Below, piece after piece: positions 1 to 8,517 of a DNA stretch of 64,000 bases; the first letter of the stretch is position 1, and the number at the start of each line of letters is the position of its first letter. A program made the position numbers and the translations under genes. This DNA is from Rufibacter sp. LB8. Lineage in GTDB: Bacteria > Bacteroidota > Bacteroidia > Cytophagales > Hymenobacteraceae. The DNA lies in the NCBI RefSeq assembly GCF_014876185.1, contig NZ_JADALJ010000001.1, forward strand, positions 1,965,501 to 2,029,500, given 5' to 3'. Below the pieces are notes generated by a model. That model saw only the letters and a program-made list of their open reading frames with translations, ran no database searches and had not been told where the DNA came from.

Positions 1-46
1 CATGCAACTTTGAAGCATATTCCCCAAGAGCGATTATTTTCCCTTT

Positions 47-553
47 ATGTCACATCCGTATCGTTTGCTCCTGTTAGAAGATGACAAAGCCTTTGCTGGC
101 TCTCTTTGCCATGCGCTTAACCAACAGAACCAGTATTCAAAGCCCATTGAGATTAGGTCTTTTTCTTATGAGGAATATGAACTCCAATTCAAGGAACATA
201 GAAACTCCACCCGGGAAATCATTCTGCTAGGCGGCCGCGCCGCGCTTAACTTTGAGCCAGATGCCGCGCTGTTGTCTGCCCTTTTGGCCCAACAGCAACG
301 GACCCACGTTTTTGCCCTGGTACCATCGCTCAGCCAGCAAAGCACGTTACAGCTGTGGCAACCGGGCGTCTCAGGCATTGCAGAACGCAACGAATCTTGC
401 AAAACCTGGCTGGTGAAAGCCTTGCAACGCCTGCAGCTCAGACAGCAACCCAGCAAAACGGTAAGCGGAAAGCAAGTCTACGTTGAACCGCGTTCTTCTT
501 CTAAAGGCTTTTTCTCGCAGATGCGGGCGGCTTTGTTTAGCTTCTTTATGTAA
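47..553 (+). CDS. Degenerate response-regulator receiver-like protein
   Basis: This 168-residue protein opens like a CheY-type receiver domain, with the acidic pair in LLLLEDDKAF near residues 8-17. The strand that normally carries the phospho-acceptor aspartate reads IILLGGRAAL near residues 58-67, so the expected Asp is absent. No output domain follows; the C-terminus (about 130-168) is basic and rich in Ser and Gln. I infer a pseudo-receiver that may bind a partner without being phosphorylated. It stands alone, with an intrinsic terminator just downstream. Its partner is not visible. The receiver assignment rests on weak N-terminal similarity. Confidence 0.6.
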   Translation: MSHPYRLLLLEDDKAFAGSLCHALNQQNQYSKPIEIRSFSYEEYELQFKEHRNSTREIILLGGRAALNFEPDAALLSALLAQQQRTHVFALVPSLSQQSTLQLWQPGVSGIAERNESCKTWLVKALQRLQLRQQPSKTVSGKQVYVEPRSSSKGFFSQMRAALFSFFM

Positions 554-574
554 TTTCCACCCTGCTATAAATAG

Positions 575-604
575 AAAGGAGAGCGGCCACGTTCTCCTTT
601 TTTT
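575..604 (+). terminator. Intrinsic terminator after the receiver-like gene
   Basis: AAAGGAGA pairs with TCTCCTTT around a short loop and is followed by a run of T. It starts 21 nt after the stop codon. Confidence 0.7.
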
Positions 605-648
605 ATGCCCGTACCGCAATAGTTAGGCAAATTACGTATTTTGAGCCA

Positions 649-1269
649 ATGGAAATCCTGCTTGCTACGTTTTCGGCGCTTTTCTCTGTGGTAAACCCGT
701 TTGGGGCCATGCCCGTGTTCCTCACCCTCACCCAAGACGACTCCACGCAGCATCGTAACCAGCAAGCCCTGCGCGCCTGTATGTACATGGTGCTGATCTT
801 GTCGGTTTTCTTTATTGCCGGGCAGGCGGTGCTTGATTTCTTTGGGCTGCGCATACATGACCTGCGCATTGCGGGCGGCATCATGATCATGCGCGCGGGC
901 CTGGAACTGCTCAACCCCAGAGCCGAGGAAGGCAAGAAAATATCCAAAGACGTGGTGGCCGAAGGCGTGGAAAAAGCCGACATCTCCTTCACGCCGCTGG
1001 CCATGCCGTTGCTCTCTGGCCCCGGTTCCATTGCCATTGTCATCAGCCTTTTCACCAAATCCCTCACCTTCCTGGACATGGGCCTGACCATTCTGGCCAT
1101 TATCTTGCTGGGAACTGTGACCTACGTGATTCTGCTGTTCTCTCCGCGGCTGGTGATGTTCATGGGCAAAGCAGGCCTATCGGCGCTGGCGAAAATCATG
1201 GGCTTCATCACCTTGTCCATTGGCGTGAGTTTCATCATTACGGCCTTGCTGGCGCTCTTTAAATCGTAA
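649..1269 (+). CDS. MarC family integral membrane protein
   Basis: The 206-residue product has the length and about six hydrophobic segments of the MarC/UPF0056 family. It carries the N-terminal signature FSVVNPFGAMPVF (residues about 12-24) and a central LAMPLLSGPGSIA segment. These are inner-membrane proteins whose transport substrate is not established; the old link to multiple antibiotic resistance was withdrawn for E. coli MarC, so no drug role is assigned. TATTTTG lies just before the start and may be part of a -7 promoter element. A palindromic repeat follows 11 nt after the stop, before hemE. Confidence 0.88.
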   Translation: MEILLATFSALFSVVNPFGAMPVFLTLTQDDSTQHRNQQALRACMYMVLILSVFFIAGQAVLDFFGLRIHDLRIAGGIMIMRAGLELLNPRAEEGKKISKDVVAEGVEKADISFTPLAMPLLSGPGSIAIVISLFTKSLTFLDMGLTILAIILLGTVTYVILLFSPRLVMFMGKAGLSALAKIMGFITLSIGVSFIITALLALFKS

Positions 1270-1280
1270 AATTATTGATG

Positions 1281-1319
1281 CGTTTTCGGGCTTATTTCTA
1301 GAAATGAGCCCAAAAACGG
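1281..1319. repeat. Palindromic repeat copy 1
   Basis: Core palindrome with arms CGTTTTCGGGCTTATTT and AAATGAGCCCAAAAACG, lying between MarC and hemE, 11 nt after the MarC stop. A few pairs are mismatched or G-T. Confidence 0.9.
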
Positions 1320-1370
1320 AAACCGAAGGGCAAACGTAGTACTTCATTTCCTGTCTCGGTTCCCATTCTG

Positions 1371-1378
1371 TATCTTTG
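1371..1378 (+). promoter_or_regulatory. Putative -7 element of hemE promoter
   Basis: TATCTTTG matches the Bacteroidota -7 consensus TAnnTTTG and lies 4 nt before the hemE ATG, so the transcript would have almost no leader. No convincing -33 TTG is seen. Confidence 0.45.
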
Positions 1379-1382
1379 CGCC

Positions 1383-2414
1383 ATGCAATTGAAGAACGAC
1401 CTTTTCCTGCGCGCCGCCTTAGGCCAACCCACTGAACGCACCCCTGTTTGGCTTATGCGCCAGGCCGGCCGTATTTTACCTGAATACCGCGCCGTGCGAG
1501 AGCGGCTTTCGGGGTTCAAGGAATTGGTGGAAACGCCGGATTTGGCCGCCGAGGTGACTATTCAGCCCGTTGATTTGCTGGACGTGGACGCCGCCATTAT
1601 TTTCTCTGATATTCTGGTGGTGCCCGAAGCCATGGGCTGTACCTATGAAATGGTGGAGAAACGTGGCCCCTTGTTCCCCAAAACCGTGCAAACCGCCGCT
1701 GATGTGGAGAATATGCGCGTAGCCGACCCGTATGAACACCTCAATTACGTTCTGGAAGCCATTAAAGTCACCAAGCGCGAACTCAACGGACGTGTGCCCT
1801 TGATCGGTTTCGCAGGCGCACCCTGGACAATTTTTGCCTACATGGTGGAAGGCAGCGGCTCCAAAACGTTCTCCAAAGCCCGCAAAATGCTCTACGAAGA
1901 GCCCGAACTGAGCCATAAACTCCTCCGCAAAATCACAGACACTACCATTGCCTACCTCAAAGCCCAGGTAACGGCAGGCGCCGATCTAATCCAGATTTTT
2001 GATTCCTGGGCAGGCATTTTACCGCCAGGCCATTACCAGGAATTCTCGTATCGCTACATCGCGGAGATTTGCACGGCTTTGACTGAGGTTCCCGTGACCG
2101 TCTTCGCGAAGGGCGCATTTTTCTCCATGCCTGCCTTTAAGCAACTAGACTGCCAGGTGATTGGCCTTGACTGGAACATGGACATCAAAGAAGCCCGCCA
2201 ACTCTTCGGGGACACCAAAACGTTACAGGGAAACCTCGACCCTTGTGCGTTGTATAATGATTTTGAAGGCGTAAAGCGTGAAACCAGAAAGATGCTGGAC
2301 GCCTTTGGGCCGGGCCGCCACATTGCCAACCTGGGCCACGGCGTGTACCCAGACACAGACCCCGAGAAAGTGAAATGCTTTATCCAGACCGTGAAAGAAT
2401 ACAGCCAACGCTAA
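1383..2414 (+). CDS. hemE: Uroporphyrinogen decarboxylase
   Basis: HemE removes four acetate carboxyls from uroporphyrinogen III to give coproporphyrinogen III in haem synthesis, in the cytosol and without a cofactor. The 343-residue product is full length and has the family signatures [12 protein letters not shown] near the N-terminus (substrate-binding arginines), GFAGAPWT in the middle, GNLDP, and [12 protein letters not shown] near the C-terminus. It is monocistronic here: a -7-like element lies directly upstream, and a palindromic repeat plus an intrinsic terminator follow the stop. No other haem gene is in the window. Confidence 0.97.
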   Translation: MQLKNDLFLRAALGQPTERTPVWLMRQAGRILPEYRAVRERLSGFKELVETPDLAAEVTIQPVDLLDVDAAIIFSDILVVPEAMGCTYEMVEKRGPLFPKTVQTAADVENMRVADPYEHLNYVLEAIKVTKRELNGRVPLIGFAGAPWTIFAYMVEGSGSKTFSKARKMLYEEPELSHKLLRKITDTTIAYLKAQVTAGADLIQIFDSWAGILPPGHYQEFSYRYIAEICTALTEVPVTVFAKGAFFSMPAFKQLDCQVIGLDWNMDIKEARQLFGDTKTLQGNLDPCALYNDFEGVKRETRKMLDAFGPGRHIANLGHGVYPDTDPEKVKCFIQTVKEYSQR

Positions 2415-2415
2415 G

Positions 2416-2454
2416 CGTTTTCGGGCTCATTTCCGGAAATGAAGCCAAAAACGG
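2416..2454. repeat. Palindromic repeat copy 2
   Basis: The repeat begins 2 nt after the hemE stop. Its right arm AAAAACGG is shared with the left arm of the following terminator, so the two hairpins compete for the same bases. Confidence 0.9.
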
Positions 2455-2489
2455 CCTCCTGCATGTAGATGCGGGAGGCCGTTTTTTTT
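2450..2489 (+). terminator. hemE intrinsic terminator
   Basis: ACGGCCTCC pairs with GGAGGCCGT and is followed by eight T. It overlaps the end of palindromic repeat copy 2. Confidence 0.8.
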
Positions 2490-2610
2490 GTGGAGCAATG
2501 CGAAGGAAAGGTAAATGAACCCACCTATCAAATTTGTATTTCCCCTTGAGAATTGTCTAAACAAGAGTTTGAGGCAAAAATTGGAACTCTGAGTTGTTCA
2601 ACCAAGATAT

Positions 2611-2727
2611 TGTAGGGGCGTATCGCATACGCCCTTTGCGGTGGCCCTGACAAATCGTTTCCTACAATGAAATGTACAGCATGCATTTATCATGAATGCG
2701 TCAGGGCGTATGCTATACGCCCCTACA
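2611..2727. repeat. Inverted repeat element with GGGGCGTAT arms
   Basis: TGTAGGGGCGTATCGCATAC on the left is answered by the reverse complement of TGTAGGGGCGTATAGCATAC on the right, with about 65 nt between the arms. It has the look of a short non-autonomous intergenic element. No coding sequence is inside. Confidence 0.75.
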
Positions 2728-2747
2728 TACCGAAAAATATTGCCCTC

Positions 2748-2810
2748 TATGGCGTGGATTTACTTCCGTGACTAAAGAACGAAAGGCACGGAAGTAACTT
2801 CCGCGCCATA
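2748..2810. repeat. Inverted repeat with GGAAGTAACTTCC arms
   Basis: TATGGCGTGGATTTACTTCC on the left pairs imperfectly with the right arm that ends GGAAGTAACTTCCGCGCCATA. A single right-arm copy occurs again at 52124-52149, so this is a dispersed sequence. Confidence 0.7.
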
Positions 2811-2820
2811 AGTATATAGT

Positions 2821-2985
2821 CAATTCGCATTCCTGAAAAGGTAGGGACAGGGCTTGACCTGTCCTGAACGGTAGCCTACTCAGTTGACCCACCTTGCAAC
2901 AAATATTAAAATCCCTCGGGAATGCGATTGATCAGAAATGCGATTGATCAGAAATGCGCACGGACAGGTCAAGCCCTGTCCCTAC
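2821..2985. repeat. Inverted repeat with GGGACAGGGCTTGACC arms
   Basis: GTAGGGACAGGGCTTGACC at 2841 is matched by its reverse complement ending at 2985. Inside, AATGCGATTGATCAG is tandemly duplicated near 2921-2952. A related element lies at 32846-32959. Confidence 0.7.
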
Positions 2986-3014
2986 ATTTATCAAATAGGC
3001 TTGTAGCGGTGCAC

Positions 3015-4040
3015 TTAAAACTCCACGTCGGCCAGTTCCTGCTTTAAGACGTCAGACTTTTCGGCTTCCTGCTGGAGTTGGTGTTTGTCAATGGGCACCA
3101 CGCCTACGTGTTCGCAGACCAGGCCGCCGCCTAAATTAGCCAGTTCTGCCAGGGCGGGTAACGGCAAACCAACAGCCAAACTGAGCGCGGCAATGCTCAC
3201 CACCGTATCGCCGGCCCCAGACACGTCAGAAATGGACCTGATGTGCGCGTCTAGATAGGTTTTGGTACCGGCTGGGTCTTGGCAGAACACGCCACGTTCT
3301 GAGAGGGTGACCAGCACGTTCTCTAGCGCCATTTTCGTTTGCAACTGCTGCACGGCGGCTTCAAAGGCTTCTGCGTTAGAATCTGTGAAATCTACTTTAA
3401 GGCCTTCTTTGAGCTCTTTGAGATTGGGCTTGAACAGCGTGCAGCCGGTGTAAGACAGAAAGTTCCTTTTCTTGGGGTCTACTACGGTAGGCACACCTTT
3501 CTCTTTGGCAAGCGCCAACAGTTCTGTGATGACGGCTTCGCTGAGCACGCCTTTGTCATAGTCTTCAAAGATGACTACGTGGGCGGTTTCCAGTAAATCA
3601 GAAAACTTCTGTACCAAGGCTCTGTGCTCAAAAACCGTGAGATCAGTTTCTACTTCAGAATCAATTCTGAGCAATTGTTGCCCGCCAGAGATAATGCGTT
3701 GTTTTACGGTGGTGGGGCGTTCTGGGCTCAAGACAATACCTTCATCGGTTTGGCCTTGTTCCAACAGTAGCCGCACCAGCGTGGCGCCGTCTTGGTCATC
3801 GCCTACCACGGAGCAAAGGAGCGGCGTGGCGCCCAGGCTTTGCACGTTCAAAGCCACGTTGGCGGCCCCGCCCAGGCGTTGTTCTACCTTGGTTTGGTTC
3901 ACAATGGGCACGGGCGCTTCGGGCGAAAGGCGCGTTGATTTCCCCCAGAGATAAGCATCAATCATCACATCACCCACCACCAACACCCGCAGCTGCGCGA
4001 AACGGTCAAACAAAGAGGAGAAACTACGTTGGTCTGGCAT
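3015..4040 (-). CDS. hldA: D-glycero-beta-D-manno-heptose-7-phosphate kinase
   Basis: This 341-residue PfkB/ribokinase-family protein matches the kinase half of HldE/RfaE. It has RLSPEAPVPIV near residues 37-47, GGAANVALN near 57-65, and the catalytic GAGDT at 275-279 with Asp278 as the expected base. It would phosphorylate heptose 7-phosphate at O1 for the ADP-heptose of LPS inner core. The C-terminal nucleotidyltransferase domain of bifunctional HldE is absent, so a separate HldC is expected elsewhere. It is followed by the repeat-rich gap and preceded by a terminator for the aminotransferase. A general sugar kinase is less likely. Confidence 0.88.
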   Translation of the reverse strand: MPDQRSFSSLFDRFAQLRVLVVGDVMIDAYLWGKSTRLSPEAPVPIVNQTKVEQRLGGAANVALNVQSLGATPLLCSVVGDDQDGATLVRLLLEQGQTDEGIVLSPERPTTVKQRIISGGQQLLRIDSEVETDLTVFEHRALVQKFSDLLETAHVVIFEDYDKGVLSEAVITELLALAKEKGVPTVVDPKKRNFLSYTGCTLFKPNLKELKEGLKVDFTDSNAEAFEAAVQQLQTKMALENVLVTLSERGVFCQDPAGTKTYLDAHIRSISDVSGAGDTVVSIAALSLAVGLPLPALAELANLGGGLVCEHVGVVPIDKHQLQQEAEKSDVLKQELADVEF

Positions 4041-4165
4041 TCAATTCACGTCAAGGATACAAAGTATGCGGGGGCAAATTTGATTTTCGCCCTTAAAAAG
4101 AGCCGTGAAGATACTAATTGTTCTCCATTGGCAGGAAACCAAATTTAGGCGCCGGCCCCAAACAA

Positions 4166-4215
4166 AACGGTTACTGCACCGCCAATTCTAAAGAACCAGC
4201 AGCGCAATAACCGTT
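4166..4215 (-). terminator. Probable terminator of the aminotransferase gene
   Basis: On the minus strand AACGGTTATTGC pairs with GCAGTAACCGTT across a 26-nt loop and runs into a T-rich tract. The stem is long but the loop is large. Confidence 0.5.
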
Positions 4216-4246
4216 GAATAAGATTGCCGCGTATTTTAAAAGCTAC

Positions 4247-5458
4247 TTACGAAAGCTTGGCCAAGCTGGCTTTAATGCGTTCCATGGCTTCTATCAGTTT
4301 GGCATCTGAGGCCGCAAACGAGAAGCGCACGCATTGCGGTGCCCCAAACCCGCCGCCGTCTACCAGAGACACGTGCGCGTCATTGAGCAGGTACATGGCC
4401 AGGTCATTGGAATTTTCAATAGTCACGCCGTCTGTAGTGGTGGTCCCGAAGTAATGACTCACATCCGGGAAAATATAGAACGCGCCCTTCGGCACATAGG
4501 TCTTAAAGCCCGGCAGGTCTTTCATCAGATCCAGCACCAAATCACGGCGGCGAAGATAAGACGCGCTCATTTCCTCAGCAGATGCTTTTCCGCCTTCCAG
4601 GGCCGCCTGCGCTGCTTTCTGGGCTATGGAACACGTACCGGAAGTAATCTGGCTCTGCATTTTGTCACAGGCATCAGCAATGTCTTTGTGGGCCGCAATG
4701 TAGCCCACGCGCCAGCCGGTCATGGCGTAGCCTTTGGAAAAGCCGTTCACGGTAATCACGCGGTCTTTAATGGCCTCAAATCTGGCCAGGCTGTAATGCT
4801 CCCCGGTGAAGTTAATGTACTCGTAGATTTCATCAGCAATCACATGAATCTGGGGGTGTTTCTCCAGAATCTTGGCAAACGCGGCCAACTCGTCTTTTGA
4901 AAACACAGACCCGGTTGGGTTGCAGGGCGAGGAATACATGACCAGCTTGGTATTAGACGTAATGGCGTCTTCAAACTGCTGCGGCGTTACTTTGTAGTCA
5001 TTCTCCAGACGGCCCTGCACGGCTACCGGAATGCCTTCGGCCAGTTTCACCACTTCCTCGTAGCTCACCCAGTACGGCGAAAAAATCAGGACTTCATCAC
5101 CGGGGTTCACCAGACACATGACCGCGTTGGCGATGGACTGCTTGGCACCCGTGGAGACCACAATGTTTTCCGGGCCGTACTCTAGGCCGTTGTCGCGGCG
5201 AAGTTTCTCTGCAATGGCCTTGCGCAAGTCTGGGTAACCGGCCACGGGCGTGTAGAACGTGTAGCCGTCATCAATGGCTTTCTTGGCGGCATCTTTGATG
5301 TGCTGCGGCGTCTGAAAATCTGGTTCGCCGAAACTCAGGTTGATCACATCTACGCCTTTGGCAGCCAGTTCACGCGCTTTTTTGGCCATGGCAATGGTCT
5401 GAGACTCAGCAAGGGAGGTAATGCGGTCAGACAGGGGTGATTGTACAGTGGTAATCAT
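4247..5458 (-). CDS. Aspartate aminotransferase, class I PLP-dependent
   Basis: The 403-residue protein is a fold-type I aminotransferase of the thermophile-like aspartate aminotransferase group. Visible features are SFGEPDFQTP near 42-51, NPTG at 180-183, DEIYEYINF from Asp209 (pairs with the PLP ring nitrogen), and FSKGYAMTGWRVGY, with Lys242 as the Schiff-base lysine. It exchanges aspartate with 2-oxoglutarate or a related acceptor in the cytosol; exact substrate range cannot be read from sequence. The gene is monocistronic, with its own terminator and a -7-like element about 25 nt upstream. Confidence 0.92.
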   Translation of the reverse strand: MITTVQSPLSDRITSLAESQTIAMAKKARELAAKGVDVINLSFGEPDFQTPQHIKDAAKKAIDDGYTFYTPVAGYPDLRKAIAEKLRRDNGLEYGPENIVVSTGAKQSIANAVMCLVNPGDEVLIFSPYWVSYEEVVKLAEGIPVAVQGRLENDYKVTPQQFEDAITSNTKLVMYSSPCNPTGSVFSKDELAAFAKILEKHPQIHVIADEIYEYINFTGEHYSLARFEAIKDRVITVNGFSKGYAMTGWRVGYIAAHKDIADACDKMQSQITSGTCSIAQKAAQAALEGGKASAEEMSASYLRRRDLVLDLMKDLPGFKTYVPKGAFYIFPDVSHYFGTTTTDGVTIENSNDLAMYLLNDAHVSLVDGGGFGAPQCVRFSFAASDAKLIEAMERIKASLAKLS

Positions 5459-5483
5459 TGGTTGGAAGTGATTATGGTCTGGC

Positions 5484-5491
5484 CAAAAATA
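5484..5491 (-). promoter_or_regulatory. Putative -7 element upstream of the aminotransferase
   Basis: TATTTTTG on the minus strand fits TAnnTTTG, 25 nt before the start. No clear -33 element is seen. The remainder of this gap, to 5704, is AT-rich and shows nothing else. Confidence 0.4.
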
Positions 5492-5704
5492 AAAGCCTTT
5501 TACCTATTTTATAGTATTTAAATTAATTTTTAAGGAAATTTTTAACCGAAACCCTAATCTACCATAAAAGTTAGCAGAGAATCGAATCAAAAACCACAAA
5601 CCTTCACCACCGCAGATAAAAGCGTCAGCGGCTAAGTGAGAAAGAAAGTTACCCTGATTTATTTAAAAAGAAAACCGAAAGCCTAATTGCTTTGGTTTCA
5701 CTTT

Positions 5705-5744
5705 CCGTTTTCGGCTCCGTTTCCAGAATTGAGCCCAAAAACGG
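5705..5744. repeat. Palindromic repeat copy 3
   Basis: Arms CCGTTTTCGGCTCCGTTT and its near reverse complement, 25 nt downstream of the stop of the glycosyltransferase fusion gene (minus strand). Confidence 0.88.
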
Positions 5745-5769
5745 AAACTCCCAGATAGGCGGGCACCGG

Positions 5770-7686
5770 TTATACGGGGTTCCCCAGCTTGGAGATGTTC
5801 TGCCAGATAATGCTGAGATCTGCATACGGCGTATAATCTTTGGCATACACCACTTCAATCTGCCGGGCCGCGTTCACAGAAATGTTTGGGTTGTTTACCT
5901 TGTCTACCGGGGACAAAACCGCGGGCCGTGTTTCTGGCGTGGCGGTGGCTTTAAGGCCTACCCACTGGTACAGCCCAAACAGGTTGCCCAGGCAATTCTT
6001 CAGGAACTGGCCTTTCTTTTTCACCTTCCAGATAAGAATCGGAGAAGCCACCAAAAACACAAGCCCCAGCAAGGCATTCAATAATACTTTGTTGCGCCGG
6101 TGGTACGGGTTATAGAGGTTAATTTCCAGGTGCAGGGCGTAATAGTCACCACGGGCGTTTTTAGAACTGCTGCCGATGATGTAGGTGCTGTTCTCGGGCA
6201 GAATCTTGAATTCCACGTTATTGTCCGGAATCTGCACCATCCACTCAATAATCTGGGACATGGCCAAATCTTTTCCGCAGAAGATGAGCTCGTTGATTTT
6301 ATGAATCTGAATGATTTCCTGAATCTGGTGCAAATCTGCGCCGGCGTGCTGCGGTTCTAAAGCAGCGATGGGCTCCTGTGCCCCTACTTCGCGCAGCAGT
6401 GCGCTGGCTCTTTTCACTTCCTTGGGGCTTCCAATTACGGCTATGCGTTTGGCTTTGGATTCGCCCAGAAACCAGCTTCCGTATTTTTTGTAATGCCAGA
6501 CCATGCGCCAACCTGCCATGCCCACCAAGCCCAGAAACATGGCCAGTAACAGGTGCTTTTTGTTGGCCACGCCCAGAATATTCTCAATGCTCACAATGCT
6601 GGAAAGCGCCATAATCAAGACGCTGCCCACCACCATGCCACGCACCAAGCGGTACAAACGCGGCGGCTCATCATAGGCCCCGCTGAAAAACGCCGCGCCC
6701 AACCACACCGAAAAATACACGGCCCACGGAAAACTCCAGGCCAGTTCCAACGGGTCGGGCACTGCGCTGGCGCCTAACACGACGCCTGCCGCCAGGCAAA
6801 GACCATCCAGCAGAAAAGGAAATAACTGCCTGCCCCACCTGGACACCACCGCCACTGCTGCCCGCAGGTAAATAGCCAGTTTAATCAGAAAAGAGAAAAT
6901 TCGTGCCTGCCGCCCTTTGAAATGCTTTTCGGCGAAGAGAATCATGGCGCGGTAGAACATGAACACGTAGTTCACGCTGGTTTTGCGGGTACTTTCGCCT
7001 TTGTAATGGATAATGCGGGTTTCTGGGGAATATATGACCTGGTAGCCGCCCTGCTGAATGCGGTACGAGAGGTCAATGTCTTCGCCGTACATGAAAAAAC
7101 TTTCGTCCAGCAAGCCCACTTTCTGCAGGGCTTCGGCGCGCATGAACATGTAGGCACCGGCCAGAATATCCACCTCGTTGGTTGCGTGCTCGGGCAGATG
7201 GCCCATGTAGTAACCGTTGAATGATTTTGAATTAGGGAATAGTTTGCCCAACCCGAACATCTTGGTAAACGACACCCACGGCGTGGGCAACCCGCGCTTA
7301 GATTCTGGCAGATATTGTCCGGCCCCGTCCATCATTTTCACGCCCAGTGCCCCGGCTTTGGGGTTAGCTTCCATGTACTGGAAACACTTCAGGAAGGTGT
7401 CTTCCTCCACCACCGTGTCTGGGTTGAGCAGTAGCATGTATTTGCCCTGTGCCTGCCGCATGGCCTGGTTGTTAGCCTTGGAGAAACCCAGGTTGTCTTT
7501 GTTGGCCAGCAGAATTACTTCGGGGAACCTACGCCGCACCATCTCCACAGAGTCATCTACCGAATTATTGTCCACCACAAAGACTTCCACGTTGAGCCCA
7601 GGCACCGCTTTTCTAACGGAAAGCAGGCATTGCTCCAGAAAGTAACTGACGTTGTAATTGACAATGATGACGGAAAGGTCTTTCAA
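5770..7686 (-). CDS. GT2 glycosyltransferase fused to membrane/Rossmann half of a sugar-phosphate transferase
   Basis: The first ~240 of 638 residues are a GT-A family 2 glycosyltransferase, with VIIVNYN at the start, VVDNNSVDDS near 36-45, LLLNPDTVV near 84-92 and an EDIDLS motif. The middle (about 285-390) has several membrane spans, and residues about 405-530 form a Rossmann-like nucleotide-binding domain beginning RIAVIGSP. This second half resembles the N-terminal part of WbaP-type polyprenyl glycosylphosphotransferases, but the catalytic bacterial-sugar-transferase domain is not seen. One more hydrophobic segment lies near 545. It probably acts at the membrane in surface polysaccharide synthesis. 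No other polysaccharide gene adjoins it. Confidence 0.82.
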   Translation of the reverse strand: MKDLSVIIVNYNVSYFLEQCLLSVRKAVPGLNVEVFVVDNNSVDDSVEMVRRRFPEVILLANKDNLGFSKANNQAMRQAQGKYMLLLNPDTVVEEDTFLKCFQYMEANPKAGALGVKMMDGAGQYLPESKRGLPTPWVSFTKMFGLGKLFPNSKSFNGYYMGHLPEHATNEVDILAGAYMFMRAEALQKVGLLDESFFMYGEDIDLSYRIQQGGYQVIYSPETRIIHYKGESTRKTSVNYVFMFYRAMILFAEKHFKGRQARIFSFLIKLAIYLRAAVAVVSRWGRQLFPFLLDGLCLAAGVVLGASAVPDPLELAWSFPWAVYFSVWLGAAFFSGAYDEPPRLYRLVRGMVVGSVLIMALSSIVSIENILGVANKKHLLLAMFLGLVGMAGWRMVWHYKKYGSWFLGESKAKRIAVIGSPKEVKRASALLREVGAQEPIAALEPQHAGADLHQIQEIIQIHKINELIFCGKDLAMSQIIEWMVQIPDNNVEFKILPENSTYIIGSSSKNARGDYYALHLEINLYNPYHRRNKVLLNALLGLVFLVASPILIWKVKKKGQFLKNCLGNLFGLYQWVGLKATATPETRPAVLSPVDKVNNPNISVNAARQIEVVYAKDYTPYADLSIIWQNISKLGNPV

Positions 7687-7742
7687 TGCTAAAGGGAACG
7701 GATTTGGGAAACGCGCTGCGGCGCGTACGGTTCTACAAACAT

Positions 7743-7775
7743 AAAAAAAAGCAGCGACCTATGTCGCTGCTTTTT
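7743..7775 (-). terminator. Bidirectional intrinsic terminator
   Basis: AAAAGCAGCGAC pairs with GTCGCTGCTTTT around a 4-nt loop, with A and T runs on both sides. It most likely serves the minus-strand gene ending at 7841. Confidence 0.75.
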
Positions 7776-7782
7776 CAGTTTC

Positions 7783-7822
7783 TTGTTTTAGCGCCTATTT
7801 TAAATCTGGAGCCCGAAAACGC
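7783..7822. repeat. Palindromic repeat copy 4 (degenerate)
   Basis: The right arm GAGCCCGAAAACGC is well kept, whereas the left arm TTGTTTTAGCGCCTATTT has diverged. It lies 18 nt downstream of the stop at 7841. Confidence 0.6.
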
Positions 7823-7840
7823 ACCAGTAAAAACTTAAAG

Positions 7841-8497
7841 TTAATTCACGACTACTCTTCTCCACTGAGCATCTAAGCTTTTGTTATACTCACCAGTAAT
7901 TGCATCAAGATAAATTGCTTCTCCTCTATTTGTAGATAGTTCAGTTTTCACCTCCCAGAAAAATCTACCAAACTTTGGGATATATTTCACTTTTGAACCC
8001 TTAAGGCCCAGCCCCCTTATAAAGCCAAGCTTAGAAGCCAATGCAATCGCAGACAAGCTATCTACTTTGAGATTGCAAAGTTTAGGGTCTATTGAACAAT
8101 CTGGGATTTCTAGATTCCCTTTTAACTTGCCATTTACATCCATTTTTACTTGAAAAGGATAGATTATATTCTGGCTAAGATTTAATGTATAGCTAATCAC
8201 ATACTCGTCAATGGGTAAAGCAGAGGTCAACTTCAGCTCCTCTTTCCTGTAGTTTTCAGCTTTCCTTCTTTCTTTTTTAGAAAGAGAGGTATCATCATTA
8301 CATTCTTCGATAAAGTAATACTCTTTCCTTAAACCGCTGTCAAGACAGTTAAATTTAACCTTTTCGAATACTTTATTACCTAGCTTAGAAATCACAAGTG
8401 AGTCAGCCGTAGACGTAATACTTAATGGAATTTGGCCAAAAGCAGCATTCAATCCTAGTAATAGAAATGCTAATAAAAATATGCTTCTACCTCCCAT
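7841..8497 (-). CDS. Exported protein of unknown function
   Basis: I do not recognise this 218-residue protein. It begins with a clear signal peptide, IFLLAFLLLGLNAAFGQ, with a likely cleavage after the Gly before Gln22. The mature part is a soluble, mixed alpha/beta-looking sequence with two cysteines near 49 and 62, a charged Lys/Glu/Arg stretch near 75-88, and a Trp-containing tail. Base composition is distinctly AT-richer than neighbouring recR, which suggests a recently acquired or fast-evolving gene. It lies 20 nt downstream of recR on the same strand and could be read through from it. Confidence 0.7.
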   Translation of the reverse strand: MGGRSIFLLAFLLLGLNAAFGQIPLSITSTADSLVISKLGNKVFEKVKFNCLDSGLRKEYYFIEECNDDTSLSKKERRKAENYRKEELKLTSALPIDEYVISYTLNLSQNIIYPFQVKMDVNGKLKGNLEIPDCSIDPKLCNLKVDSLSAIALASKLGFIRGLGLKGSKVKYIPKFGRFFWEVKTELSTNRGEAIYLDAITGEYNKSLDAQWRRVVVN

Positions 8498-8517
8498 TTC
8501 AATTAAGTTTAAGCAGT

